Source of the DNA: CAIODY01 sp046051225
GTDB lineage: Bacteria; Bacteroidota; Bacteroidia; Chitinophagales; CAIODY01
DNA length: 64,000 bases
Direction: 5' to 3'
NCBI GenBank assembly: GCA_046051225.1
Contig: JBJOOR010000008.1
Span: 62,001 to 126,000 of the forward strand
Part shown: positions 17,798 through 27,390 of the stretch, one piece after another
Position numbering within the stretch: the stretch's first letter is position 1
Layout: every line of letters starts with the position of its first letter
The notes under the pieces: generated by a model
Seen by the model: only the letters and a program-made list of their open reading frames with translations
What the model was told of the DNA's origin: nothing
Database searches by the model: none
Position numbers and translations under genes: made by a program

Positions 17798-18151
17798 ATG
17801 AATAAAATAAATAGTTTATTAATTGCAATAGGTGTCGTTTTTATGATGGCTTGTCATTCATCAAAAAAAGTTGAATCGAATACAAAATTACCTAATTGGC
17901 TTGTCGAAAAAATTGCAAGTAATGAGAAAATACCCAGCAATCAATCTATTCAAAAAGTGATGCAAGGCAAGTATCATGGCGAAGTGGCATATTATATTAT
18001 ATCGCCTTGTTGCGACCAATTAAATGATTTGCGAAATGCTAAAGGCGAATTAATTTGCCATCCAAACGGTGGAATGATAAAAGGCGGCGATGGAAAATGT
18101 TTGGATTTTGAAACTGAATTTAGTGGTACTATAATTTGGGTTAAAAAGTAG
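17798..18151 (+). CDS. small conserved lipoprotein (DUF6970-like)
   Basis: 117 residues with a lipoprotein signal: hydrophobic run then FMMAC, lipidated Cys19. The mature part has the pattern YYISPCCDQLNDLRNAKGEL (about 67-86), then CHPNGGMIKGGDGKCLDF, resembling small Bacteroidota lipoproteins that I recall under DUF6970. The Cys pairs suggest disulphides in the periplasm. No enzymatic motif is visible. It lies downstream of a terminator and 78 bases before ruvA. Family name is from memory and uncertain; the lipoprotein call is firm. Confidence 0.7.
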   Translation: MNKINSLLIAIGVVFMMACHSSKKVESNTKLPNWLVEKIASNEKIPSNQSIQKVMQGKYHGEVAYYIISPCCDQLNDLRNAKGELICHPNGGMIKGGDGKCLDFETEFSGTIIWVKK

Positions 18152-18229
18152 CCTTTTCAAAAATTATCTGGTACAGCAAAAATAATAATCAGAGTTTTTT
18201 ATCTTGTCAATTAATTTAGTTATCAATCT

Positions 18230-18820
18230 ATGTTTGCATATATAAAAGGGGAGCTTACCAAAAAGAACCCAGCCTCGGTAATTGTAGAAAATAATGGTGT
18301 GGGTTATCTCATCAATATTTCATTAAATTGCTATTCAAAAATTCAAAACGAGAAGATTGTTTTGCTGCATGTTCATCAACAAATTACCGAAGATGCTCAT
18401 GCATTGTATGGCTTTGCCGATGAATCGGAAAAAATTTTATTCCAACAATTAATAAGTGTAAGTGGTGTGGGCTGTTCTACGGCTCGAATAATTTTATCAT
18501 CTATTCAGCCCAACGAAATTCAACAAGCCATTATTCAAGAAAATGAAAAACTGCTAGAACGAATAAAAGGTATCGGTCCTAAAACAGCTAAGCGAATGAT
18601 TTTAGAACTGAAAGATAAAATGCTAAAAACAGCCGATTTGAAAAATATGCCTGCTAATAATTTTGCATACAATAATATTCAAGCAGAAGCGTTATCAGCA
18701 TTGATGGCTTTAGGATTTAATAAAGCCCAAGCCGATAATGCGGTAGCAAAAATAACAAAAACTAAACCTGATATAAATACAGTGGAAATATTAATTAAAG
18801 AGGCTTTGAAAGCAATGTAG
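18230..18820 (+). CDS. ruvA: Holliday junction branch migration protein RuvA
   Basis: 196 residues with the three RuvA domains: an N-terminal OB fold beginning MFAYIKGELTKKNPASVIVE, two helix-hairpin-helix motifs (SVSGVGCSTARIILS and RIKGIGPKTAKRMILEL) that grip the four-way junction, and a C-terminal three-helix domain (about 150-196, EALSALMALGFNKAQADNAV) that regulates the RuvB motor. It is followed after 71 bases by sprA; the ruvA-sprA order is a conserved neighbourhood in gliding Bacteroidota. Confidence 0.96.
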   Translation: MFAYIKGELTKKNPASVIVENNGVGYLINISLNCYSKIQNEKIVLLHVHQQITEDAHALYGFADESEKILFQQLISVSGVGCSTARIILSSIQPNEIQQAIIQENEKLLERIKGIGPKTAKRMILELKDKMLKTADLKNMPANNFAYNNIQAEALSALMALGFNKAQADNAVAKITKTKPDINTVEILIKEALKAM

Positions 18821-18891
18821 TAGGTTTGATATATAATTATAAACCTGAATTTATGAACCGAAAAAGATAAAATAAAACCTTAAACAAGTAG

Positions 18892-21800
18892 TTGAAAAAA
18901 GTATTTCGAATATGTTTTATGATGGCGCTATTGCTAGTTATTTATAGCAGTAGGGCCATGTTTGTTGCCGAGCCAATTATTATTACAGATAATTATTTGC
19001 CGCAGGAAGATTCTATTAAATTGCATTATCCAATTCAAGATCAAAGTGGCGATTTTATAAACGATAAACCTGCGGATAATATAGATTTAAAAAATCCATC
19101 TAATATTGAACAAAAAGTTGATTACGATCCTGCATCGCAACGCTATATTTTAACTGAAACAATTGGTGGTAAATTTTATAGAAGCCCTACCTACATGACG
19201 TTTGATGAGTTTTTGAAATACCAATATCAAAAAGATCAAACAGAATATTGGAAGCAAAGAAACAATGCCAACAATTTAATTGAAAATAAAAGCGCTTTGC
19301 CAAAATTGGCTGCCAACAATCAAATGATTGATAGATTGTTTGGGCCAGGTGGTGTAGATATTCGTCCATCGGGCAATGTTGAATTAACATTTGGTATCAA
19401 TCGTCAAAAAGTAGAAAATCCTACCTTAATTCAAGCTGCCAAAAAACAAGGCGGATTTGATTTCGATATGAATATTAATATGAATTTGGTAGGTAAAATT
19501 GGCGATAAAATGAAGCTGACTACTAATTACAATACGCAAGCTACATTCGATTTTGAAAACCAAATTAAATTAGAATATACAGGGCATGATGATGAAATAA
19601 TACAAAGCATAGGGGCCGGTAATGTAAGCCTACCGCTTAATAACTCATTAATATCAGGTAACCAAAGCTTGTTTGGTATTAAAACAAAAATGAAATTTGG
19701 ACGATTAAACGTAACTACTGTTTTATCTCAACAAAAATCAAAATCGGAAGAAATAAATATTCAAGGTGGTGCTCAAACTCAAACCTATTCCATACAAGCC
19801 GACCAATACGAAGACAATAAGCACTTTTTTTTATCTCAATTTTTTAGAGATAATTATAATACTTGGCTAAAAAAATTGCCTATTGTTCAGTCTGGAATAA
19901 ATATTACAAGGGTTGAGGTTTGGATTACGAACAAAACAGGTGTTACCGAAAATGTTAGGGATATAGTAGGCACAATGGATTTGGCAGAATATTCACCTTA
20001 CCAAACTCGTTGGCAAAAATCTAATTCGGATAAATTGCCCAAGAATGAAAACAATAGCTTGTATTCTTCATTAAAAAATGATGCAAGATGTAGAAACACA
20101 AATACGGTAGTAAGTTCTATTACCACTGGTGTTTTTATAAACGATCCTAATCCATTAATTTATGAAAAAACATTTGCTCGTAAATTAACGGCTACCGAAT
20201 ATGTATTGTATCCTCAATTAGGATTTATATCGTTGCAGCAAACTTTAAATTCGAGTGATGTATTGGCGGTGGCTTATGAATATACTTATAATGGTAGAAC
20301 GTATAAAGTGGGCGAATTTTCGGAAGATATTCCTACGGTAAATGGTGCTGGTGCTACTACAGGAACAACTGGTACACCAACTGCCACATCGCAAAATGTA
20401 TTGTTTTTGAAATTATTAAAATCGCAAATTGCTAATACTACTTTGCCACTATGGAAGTTGATGATGAAAAATATTTATTCATTAGGCGCTTATCAAATAT
20501 CGCCAACTGATTTTAAATTGGATGTAACTTATTTAACATCGGGTGGCGGCGAAAAGCGTTATTTAACAGATGGTTCGGTGATGGGTGTGCCATTAATTAG
20601 ATTATTAAATTTAGATAGATTAAATACTCAAAATGATCCAACGCCCGATGGTATTTTCGATTTCATTCCTAACATTACCATCATTCCACAAAGTGGTAGA
20701 TTAATATTTCCTGTAATTGAACCTTTTGGAAATGACTTGAAAGCAAAATTTCAGAATACACAAGACGACCAATTTATAGCAGCAAAATATATGTATCAGG
20801 AATTGTATGATAAAACAAAAACTGAAGCTCAACAATATCCCGAAAAAAATAGATTTAATATTAAAGGCAGTTATAAATCTAACTCGGCAAGCGAAATTTA
20901 TTTGGGTGCATTTAATTTGCCACAGGGTTCGGTAAAAGTCAGCAGCGGTGGGCAAGATTTAAAAGAGAATATTGACTATTCGGTTGATTACAATTTGGGC
21001 AGGGTAAAAATATTGAACGAAGGCATAATGAATAGTGGGCAACCGATTAAAGTAAAATTTGAAAACAATGCCTTTGCAGGATTGGGGCAAGTAAAAACTT
21101 TTATTGGAAATAGATTTGATTATTATGTAAATGAACATTTGAATTTGGGTGCTACATGGTTGCATCTTAGCGAACGACCTTTTACACAAAAAGTATTAGT
21201 GGGCGATGATCCAATTAGTAATGGCGTAATAGGTGGCGATATTCATTATTCGCAAAAAAGCGGATTTATTACTAAGGTTTTAAATAAGCTACCGATATAT
21301 GAATCGAAGGAAAAATCGAACATTAATTTAACTATTGAAGCAGCTAAATTAATACCAGGGCATAGCAAAGCTATTGGCACAGCAGGGCAAGTTTATATTG
21401 ATGATTTTGAAGGTGCACAAAGTAATTACGATTTAAAATTTCCGCTTACAAGCTGGGCTATTGCTAGTACACCACAGAATGCAAGCCGTGGTGCGGCAGG
21501 GCAAGAATTATTTCCCGAATCACATTCCGATTCATTAAATTATGGCTTTAATCGTGGTAAATTAGCTTGGTATAATATCGACCCTTATTTTACCCGAGCA
21601 GCAAATGGCTTTGCATCTAATCTTACCAGCAATACCGAACAATCAAATTTATTTATTCGTGAAATTGAAGAAAAAGAATTGTTTCCTGATAAACAATTAG
21701 CGCCAGGTACACCATTAACGCTTACATCATTCGATGTGTTTTTTAATCCTAAACGAAAAGGACCATACAATTTTGATTATAAAGGAATGAACAGCGATGG

Positions 21801-24800
21801 GTCGTTGGCTTATCCTACAAAACGCTGGGGAGGTATTACACGAAGCATTGAATACAGCGATTTTGAAACAGCTAATATTGAGTTTATTGAATTTTGGATG
21901 CTAGACCCATATAGCACAAATGGCGCATCTACCAGCAATACAGGTGATTTGTATTTTAATTTAGGAACCGTATCAGAAGATATTTTAAAAGATCATCGTA
22001 AGTTTTATGAAAATGGTTTGCCACGTGATGCTAATGATATAAGCGCCAAACAAGCCACCACTTGGGGCTTTGTACCTACCAATCAACAACCTATTACCAA
22101 TGCATTTGATAACGATCAAAATGTAAGAGCCATACAAGATGTAGGCTATGATGGATGTACAGATGATTTAGAAAGAACTGCATTTGCCCGATATGTAGGA
22201 AATGTATCTACAGCTGCTACAGCCGCCGATGGTAAACCTTTTGCAGCTTCAACTGTGGCTAGTGTTCAAGCAGATCCATCTAACGATAACTACCATTTTT
22301 ATAGAGGAACTGATTTTGATAATGCCGTTACTCCCATTTTAGAACGTTATAAAAGATATAATAATGCACAAGGCAATTCGCCTACCGATGGACAATCGCC
22401 TGAAAAATATTCAACGGCAGCTACCAATATTCCTGAAAGCGAAGACATTAATAAAGATAATTCATTAAGCGAATCTGAAAATTATTTTCAGTATAGAGTG
22501 CATATGCAACCTAATTTACAAATAGGTTCGAACTTTGTAAATAATATTCGTGAAGCACCTATAAAATTAAAAGATGGTTCTACAGCCACAGCTAAATATT
22601 ATCAATTTAAAATTCCTATCAACAGCTATGAAAAAAAAGTAGGAACGATTAACGATTTTAAATCTATTCGATTTATCAGAATGTATTTGAATGGTTTTTC
22701 GGATTCGGTAATTTGTAGATTTGCAAAATTGCAAATGACTCGTAATCAATGGCGCCGTTATCCATTCTCATTAGAATCAGCTGGCGAACAACTAGTTGAT
22801 GACCATAATACTGGAACTTATTTTAATGTAACATCGGTAAACTTGGAAGAAAATGCATCTAAGCAACCTGTGGGTTATGTATTGCCTCCAGGCATTGAAC
22901 GTACTAATGTATTAACCACACAAGCCAATGTACTGGCAAACGAACAATCTATTTCATTGCAAGTTTGCGGCTTAAAAGATGGCGATGCAAGAGCAGTTTA
23001 TAAAACATTGAATTTGGATATGCGAACTTATAAAGAAGTAAAATTCTTTATTCATGCTGAATCTACTGTTGGGCAAACGGCTTTAAAAGATAATGATTTG
23101 TATGGCTTTATTCGCTTTGGTACCGATTTTACGGATAACTATTACGAGTATTCAGTGCCATTAAAAATAACAGGTACAGCTGCTACAGACCCTTACGCCG
23201 TATGGCCCGATGCCAATACAGTTGATTTATTTTTAGATTCGCTTACAGCATTAAAACAAAAACGAATTGCCCAAAACAAGCCACAATATGCGCCTTTTAA
23301 AGTTACATTGGCTAATGGAATTATATTAACTGTAAAAGGAACACCCGATTTAGGATTAGTAAAAACGTGTATGATGGGGGTTCGTAATCCGCAACGAGGC
23401 AGCACTACTGATGTAGATGATGGACAAAATAAATGTGGCGAAATATGGTTTGATGAATTACGATTAAGTGGCTTTGATGAAAATGGCGGCTATGCAGCAC
23501 TAATAAGAACCGATATTAAATTGGCAGATTTAGGAACTATATCTGCATCGGGTACTATGCATACTATTGGCTATGGCTCATTAGAACAAAAGCTAGCCCA
23601 ACGATTTAAAGATAATTTTTACCAATACAATGTATCGGGCAATTTAGAATTAGGAAAATTACTGCCCGAAGCATTAGGTTTAAAATTGCCTTTGTATGCC
23701 AGTGTAAGCGAACAATTTAGTAATCCACAATACGACCCTTATCAGTTGGATGTGAAATTAAAAGATGAATTAGCGCAAGCCAATGTATTGAGAGGTAAAA
23801 AATATGCCGATTCATTAAAATACATTGCACAAGATTATGTAGGCATTAAAAGTTGGAACTTAACCAATGTAAGAATAAATCGCCCTAAAAAAACAAGGCT
23901 GGGCAAACTTAATTTGCCTACTAACATTGAAAACTTTAATGTAAGTTACTCATTTACCGAAACATTTAAGCACAATCCTACCTATGAAAGCGATGTGTTG
24001 AAAAAATACAAAGGCGGTATTGGCTATAATTATATTATCAAACAGAAATATATTACCCCATTTAGTTTTGTGAAATTTGGAGGTAAGTATTTAGCCCTTA
24101 TTCGCGATTTTAATTTTAATATTTTACCAAGCAGCTTAAGCTTTAAAGCCGATGCCGATAGGCAATATGGCGAAACACATTTGCGCCGATTTAGCACCGA
24201 TGAAATTCCGCTGCCACCTACCTATAATAAGTATTTTACTATGATGCGTAATTACTCTATGCGATGGGATGTAACCAGAAGTATTTCTGTTGATTTTAAT
24301 GCTACCAATAATTCTAGAATTGATGAGCCTTATGGTCGCATTGATACCAAAGCAGAAAAAGATACTATCATTAATCGTATTAAACAATTAAAACGAACTA
24401 TTGGCTACAACCATTCGCTTAATGCAAACTATATGGTGCCGCTTAGCAAATTTCCGCTTACCGATTGGATAACCATGAAAGCCACTTATGCATCTACTTA
24501 TACTTGGGCTACAGCACCATTAACTTACGAAAGCCTTGGCAACACATTGCAAAACACACAAAACCAACAATTAAACACCGATTTTAACTTTAATAATTTA
24601 TACAATAAAATAAAATTTTTAAAACGATACAATACCAAAACATTGATGCAGCAAAACAAAAACAAAGCTGCCGAAACTGCACCCAAAGATGATGAATCGC
24701 AGAAAGGACCGAAGAAAGCAACTACCGAAGTAGATGCAAAAGGAAAGGTGAAAAAGAAAAACGATGAACCTAAATTAAACCCCATAGTATATACGCTTTT

Positions 24801-26190
24801 AAAACCTATGATGAGTTTGAAAAGAATATCAGTAAACTTATCGCAAGATAATGGTACTGTGATGCCTGGTTATATGCGCCGTACAAGATTTTTGGGTATG
24901 GATTCATCATGGCAACAACCAGGTTGGGAATTTTTAACTGGTCAACAAATTTCGCCTAATTATTTGAATACACTTTCATCTGTACAAATAAATGCTTTAT
25001 CGGGCGATACAAAATTGTTTACTCCATTTACACAACGCAGCACCGAAACATGGAATATTACAGCCCAATTAGAACCTATTACGGATATGAGAATAGATTT
25101 AACCATAAACCGAACCTATACCCGAAACTTATCTGAAAATTATAAGCGACCAGATAGCAATAGCAATTTTGCTGCATTAAGCAAAGTGGTAAACGGTAGC
25201 ATGACGGTATCGTTTATAGCCTTAAATACTTTTTTTGATAAAACAGATAAAGATGGTTTTTCGGGATTGTTTAAACAATTTGAAGCCAAGCGAAAAGAGA
25301 TATCTAAAACATTGGGCACTCAAAACCCTTATAGTGGAAAAGAAATTGATTCGTTGCCTGGCTATTATCAAGGCTATGGCCCTTATTCACAATCGGTAAT
25401 GATTCCTGCATTTTTATCTACCTATGCTAGTCCTAAATTGGCTAATAGCACTGTTGATCAATTATTTAAGCTATTGCCCAAACCCAATTGGAGAGTAAGC
25501 TACACAGGCTTATCTAAATTGCCTGGCTTAAAACGATTGATGACACAAGCCAATATTAACCATGCTTACAACTCAACATTTAATGTAGGTAGCTTTATGA
25601 CTAACCCCGATTATATACTTGGCACATTTCAAAATAGCATGATGTGGCCTTATGCTATTGATTCATTAAATCATAATTTTATTTCGTATCTCAATATTCC
25701 AATGATTAGCATTACCGAACAATTTGCTCCATTAATTGGTGTTGATATTACTTGGAAAAACAACATTACTACCAAAGTAGATTATAAACGAAACAGAACC
25801 TTGAACATGAGTTTTGTAGATTATCAATTAAGCGAAACTAGAGGGCAAGAAATTACCGTGGGCATGGGCTACAAACGAAAAGGAATAACGCTGCCTTTTA
25901 AAAACGGAAAGAAAAAAGTGAAACTAGATAACGATCTTACCTTTAGGTTCGATTTTTCGTATCGGAATGATAAAACGGCCAACTATAAATTAGACCAAAA
26001 TATACAAGGCTTTACCCGAGGCATGAAAAGTATAGGCATAGCACCTTATATAGATTATGTGGTAAACAACCGTGTAAACATTCGCTTGTTTTATGATTAC
26101 CGCCGCACCATACCTGCTACATCTGCCAGTTTCCCTATTACGGCTGTAAAGGCTGGTATAAAAGTAAGATTTACATTAGCTCCGCAATAA
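18892..26190 (+). CDS. sprA: SprA, outer-membrane translocon of the type IX secretion system
   Basis: 2432 residues, the size of SprA/Sov, which forms the giant single-chain beta-barrel through which T9SS cargo leaves the cell. After a signal peptide, it shows the SprA N-terminal block (RLFGPGGVDIRPSGNVELTF, about 143-162), GVDIR-type plug regions, the VYIDDFEGAQSNYDLKFPL motif (about 834-852) and an EIWFDELRLSGFDENGGYA block (about 1519-1537). The C-terminus is a long alternation of aromatic beta strands ending NIRLFYDYRR. The start is TTG at 18892; the next in-frame ATGs (18916) would cut the signal peptide. A Lys/Glu-rich low-complexity insertion occupies about residues 1920-1962. Confidence 0.95.
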   Translation: MKKVFRICFMMALLLVIYSSRAMFVAEPIIITDNYLPQEDSIKLHYPIQDQSGDFINDKPADNIDLKNPSNIEQKVDYDPASQRYILTETIGGKFYRSPTYMTFDEFLKYQYQKDQTEYWKQRNNANNLIENKSALPKLAANNQMIDRLFGPGGVDIRPSGNVELTFGINRQKVENPTLIQAAKKQGGFDFDMNINMNLVGKIGDKMKLTTNYNTQATFDFENQIKLEYTGHDDEIIQSIGAGNVSLPLNNSLISGNQSLFGIKTKMKFGRLNVTTVLSQQKSKSEEINIQGGAQTQTYSIQADQYEDNKHFFLSQFFRDNYNTWLKKLPIVQSGINITRVEVWITNKTGVTENVRDIVGTMDLAEYSPYQTRWQKSNSDKLPKNENNSLYSSLKNDARCRNTNTVVSSITTGVFINDPNPLIYEKTFARKLTATEYVLYPQLGFISLQQTLNSSDVLAVAYEYTYNGRTYKVGEFSEDIPTVNGAGATTGTTGTPTATSQNVLFLKLLKSQIANTTLPLWKLMMKNIYSLGAYQISPTDFKLDVTYLTSGGGEKRYLTDGSVMGVPLIRLLNLDRLNTQNDPTPDGIFDFIPNITIIPQSGRLIFPVIEPFGNDLKAKFQNTQDDQFIAAKYMYQELYDKTKTEAQQYPEKNRFNIKGSYKSNSASEIYLGAFNLPQGSVKVSSGGQDLKENIDYSVDYNLGRVKILNEGIMNSGQPIKVKFENNAFAGLGQVKTFIGNRFDYYVNEHLNLGATWLHLSERPFTQKVLVGDDPISNGVIGGDIHYSQKSGFITKVLNKLPIYESKEKSNINLTIEAAKLIPGHSKAIGTAGQVYIDDFEGAQSNYDLKFPLTSWAIASTPQNASRGAAGQELFPESHSDSLNYGFNRGKLAWYNIDPYFTRAANGFASNLTSNTEQSNLFIREIEEKELFPDKQLAPGTPLTLTSFDVFFNPKRKGPYNFDYKGMNSDGSLAYPTKRWGGITRSIEYSDFETANIEFIEFWMLDPYSTNGASTSNTGDLYFNLGTVSEDILKDHRKFYENGLPRDANDISAKQATTWGFVPTNQQPITNAFDNDQNVRAIQDVGYDGCTDDLERTAFARYVGNVSTAATAADGKPFAASTVASVQADPSNDNYHFYRGTDFDNAVTPILERYKRYNNAQGNSPTDGQSPEKYSTAATNIPESEDINKDNSLSESENYFQYRVHMQPNLQIGSNFVNNIREAPIKLKDGSTATAKYYQFKIPINSYEKKVGTINDFKSIRFIRMYLNGFSDSVICRFAKLQMTRNQWRRYPFSLESAGEQLVDDHNTGTYFNVTSVNLEENASKQPVGYVLPPGIERTNVLTTQANVLANEQSISLQVCGLKDGDARAVYKTLNLDMRTYKEVKFFIHAESTVGQTALKDNDLYGFIRFGTDFTDNYYEYSVPLKITGTAATDPYAVWPDANTVDLFLDSLTALKQKRIAQNKPQYAPFKVTLANGIILTVKGTPDLGLVKTCMMGVRNPQRGSTTDVDDGQNKCGEIWFDELRLSGFDENGGYAALIRTDIKLADLGTISASGTMHTIGYGSLEQKLAQRFKDNFYQYNVSGNLELGKLLPEALGLKLPLYASVSEQFSNPQYDPYQLDVKLKDELAQANVLRGKKYADSLKYIAQDYVGIKSWNLTNVRINRPKKTRLGKLNLPTNIENFNVSYSFTETFKHNPTYESDVLKKYKGGIGYNYIIKQKYITPFSFVKFGGKYLALIRDFNFNILPSSLSFKADADRQYGETHLRRFSTDEIPLPPTYNKYFTMMRNYSMRWDVTRSISVDFNATNNSRIDEPYGRIDTKAEKDTIINRIKQLKRTIGYNHSLNANYMVPLSKFPLTDWITMKATYASTYTWATAPLTYESLGNTLQNTQNQQLNTDFNFNNLYNKIKFLKRYNTKTLMQQNKNKAAETAPKDDESQKGPKKATTEVDAKGKVKKKNDEPKLNPIVYTLLKPMMSLKRISVNLSQDNGTVMPGYMRRTRFLGMDSSWQQPGWEFLTGQQISPNYLNTLSSVQINALSGDTKLFTPFTQRSTETWNITAQLEPITDMRIDLTINRTYTRNLSENYKRPDSNSNFAALSKVVNGSMTVSFIALNTFFDKTDKDGFSGLFKQFEAKRKEISKTLGTQNPYSGKEIDSLPGYYQGYGPYSQSVMIPAFLSTYASPKLANSTVDQLFKLLPKPNWRVSYTGLSKLPGLKRLMTQANINHAYNSTFNVGSFMTNPDYILGTFQNSMMWPYAIDSLNHNFISYLNIPMISITEQFAPLIGVDITWKNNITTKVDYKRNRTLNMSFVDYQLSETRGQEITVGMGYKRKGITLPFKNGKKKVKLDNDLTFRFDFSYRNDKTANYKLDQNIQGFTRGMKSIGIAPYIDYVVNNRVNIRLFYDYRRTIPATSASFPITAVKAGIKVRFTLAPQ

Positions 26191-26279
26191 AATAATTTGT
26201 TTTGTAGTTTGATTTTTCAAATTGTATTCTAACAAAAACTGAATGACAAATTTGCTGAAAAACTAATTCAGTTGCTTGT

Positions 26280-26287
26280 TATATTTG
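26280..26287 (+). promoter_or_regulatory. -7 box TATATTTG upstream of the T9SS cargo gene at 26317
   Basis: TATATTTG matches TAnnTTTG. A TTTG at 26251-26254 lies 25 bases upstream, slightly further than usual for a -33 element. Start would be near 26294, giving a leader of about 20 bases and separating this gene from sprA. Confidence 0.45.
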
Positions 26288-26316
26288 TTAACTAATAATT
26301 CAAATGAATAATGCCT

Positions 26317-27360
26317 ATGAGAAAAATAATTTCCCGATTTTTTATTTTGATTTGCTTTTTTGCATTGGTAAATAAAAATGCGAATGCGCAAAATCTAATT
26401 CCAAATCCAAGTTTTGAACAGAACCAAAACTGTTTATTTGCAATCAATCAGTATAATAGTATAGATTCTTGTGTAGTTAATTGGACTGACCCTATTGATA
26501 ATTTTACGCAATACTTCAATCCATGTAATGCTGATTCAAACTACAGAACTCCATTAAGCGGAGGGGCATATCAAGCAGCTAAAGATGGAAATGCTTACGT
26601 GGGTATCAGCATGATAGCTAAAAATGCATCAGATACTACTGATTATCATCAATACATCCAGACAAAGTTTACACAACACTTAATAATAGGAAAAAAATAT
26701 AGTTTTAAAATGTATGTTAATTTAGCAGATTCCATGGAGTTTGACGGCAGTGGGGGGCAAAGTATGGTTTTTGCCTGTAATAATGTTGGAGTATTTTTTT
26801 CAACTTGGAAAGCATTTTTCAATCATACAAGCATAAGTAACCCAATTTATATTAAACCTCAATTACTTTTTACCCAAGTTGTAAAAGATACGGCAAATTG
26901 GACAGAGTTAAGCCAAACCTTTATTGCCGATTCGGCTTATGAATATATTACTATTGGGAATTTTATGCACGATTATCAATGTAAAATTGATACTATAAGT
27001 CAACCGCATATCTATGCAACAGGTGTAATAGGCGCAGCAGTTTTTTTTATTGATGATTTATCATTAGTAGAAGATACAAGCAGCGGCATCGAAAAAATAA
27101 CGACAAATGAAAAACTAAAAGTATTTCCTAATCCTGTGATTAATCAGTTAACTGTTATCGGTAATCAGTCGCGAACGTTCGGGAGCGTAAATACAATAGA
27201 GGTAACTAATCTACTAGGTCAGCAACAAAATGTAAAAGTTGAAAAATTAACAACGGAAAACTGCCAACTTACTACTGAAAACTTGCCTTCGGGAATTTAT
27301 TTTATAAAAGCTACTGATACCAAAGGCAATGTGAAAATTGGAAAGTTTGTAAAAGAGTAA
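26317..27360 (+). CDS. secreted protein with T9SS type A sorting domain
   Basis: About 347 residues: signal peptide (RKIISRFFILICFFALV...NANA), then NLIPNPSFEQNQNC, the opening of carbohydrate-binding-like jelly-roll domains common on Bacteroidota secreted proteins. Later FFIDDLSLVED closes that domain. The last about 85 residues (KLKVFPNPVINQLTVIG, then NTIEVTNLLGQQQNV, then LPSGIYFIKATDTKGNVKIGKF) are a type A T9SS signal. No catalytic motif is seen. Two starts are possible, ATG 26311 and ATG 26317; the second gives the cleaner MRKII signal. It sits directly after sprA, whose product would export it. Role unknown, possibly glycan binding. Confidence 0.8.
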   Translation: MRKIISRFFILICFFALVNKNANAQNLIPNPSFEQNQNCLFAINQYNSIDSCVVNWTDPIDNFTQYFNPCNADSNYRTPLSGGAYQAAKDGNAYVGISMIAKNASDTTDYHQYIQTKFTQHLIIGKKYSFKMYVNLADSMEFDGSGGQSMVFACNNVGVFFSTWKAFFNHTSISNPIYIKPQLLFTQVVKDTANWTELSQTFIADSAYEYITIGNFMHDYQCKIDTISQPHIYATGVIGAAVFFIDDLSLVEDTSSGIEKITTNEKLKVFPNPVINQLTVIGNQSRTFGSVNTIEVTNLLGQQQNVKVEKLTTENCQLTTENLPSGIYFIKATDTKGNVKIGKFVKE

Positions 27361-27390
27361 ATCAAATCTTTACATCTTTGCATTTCAACC

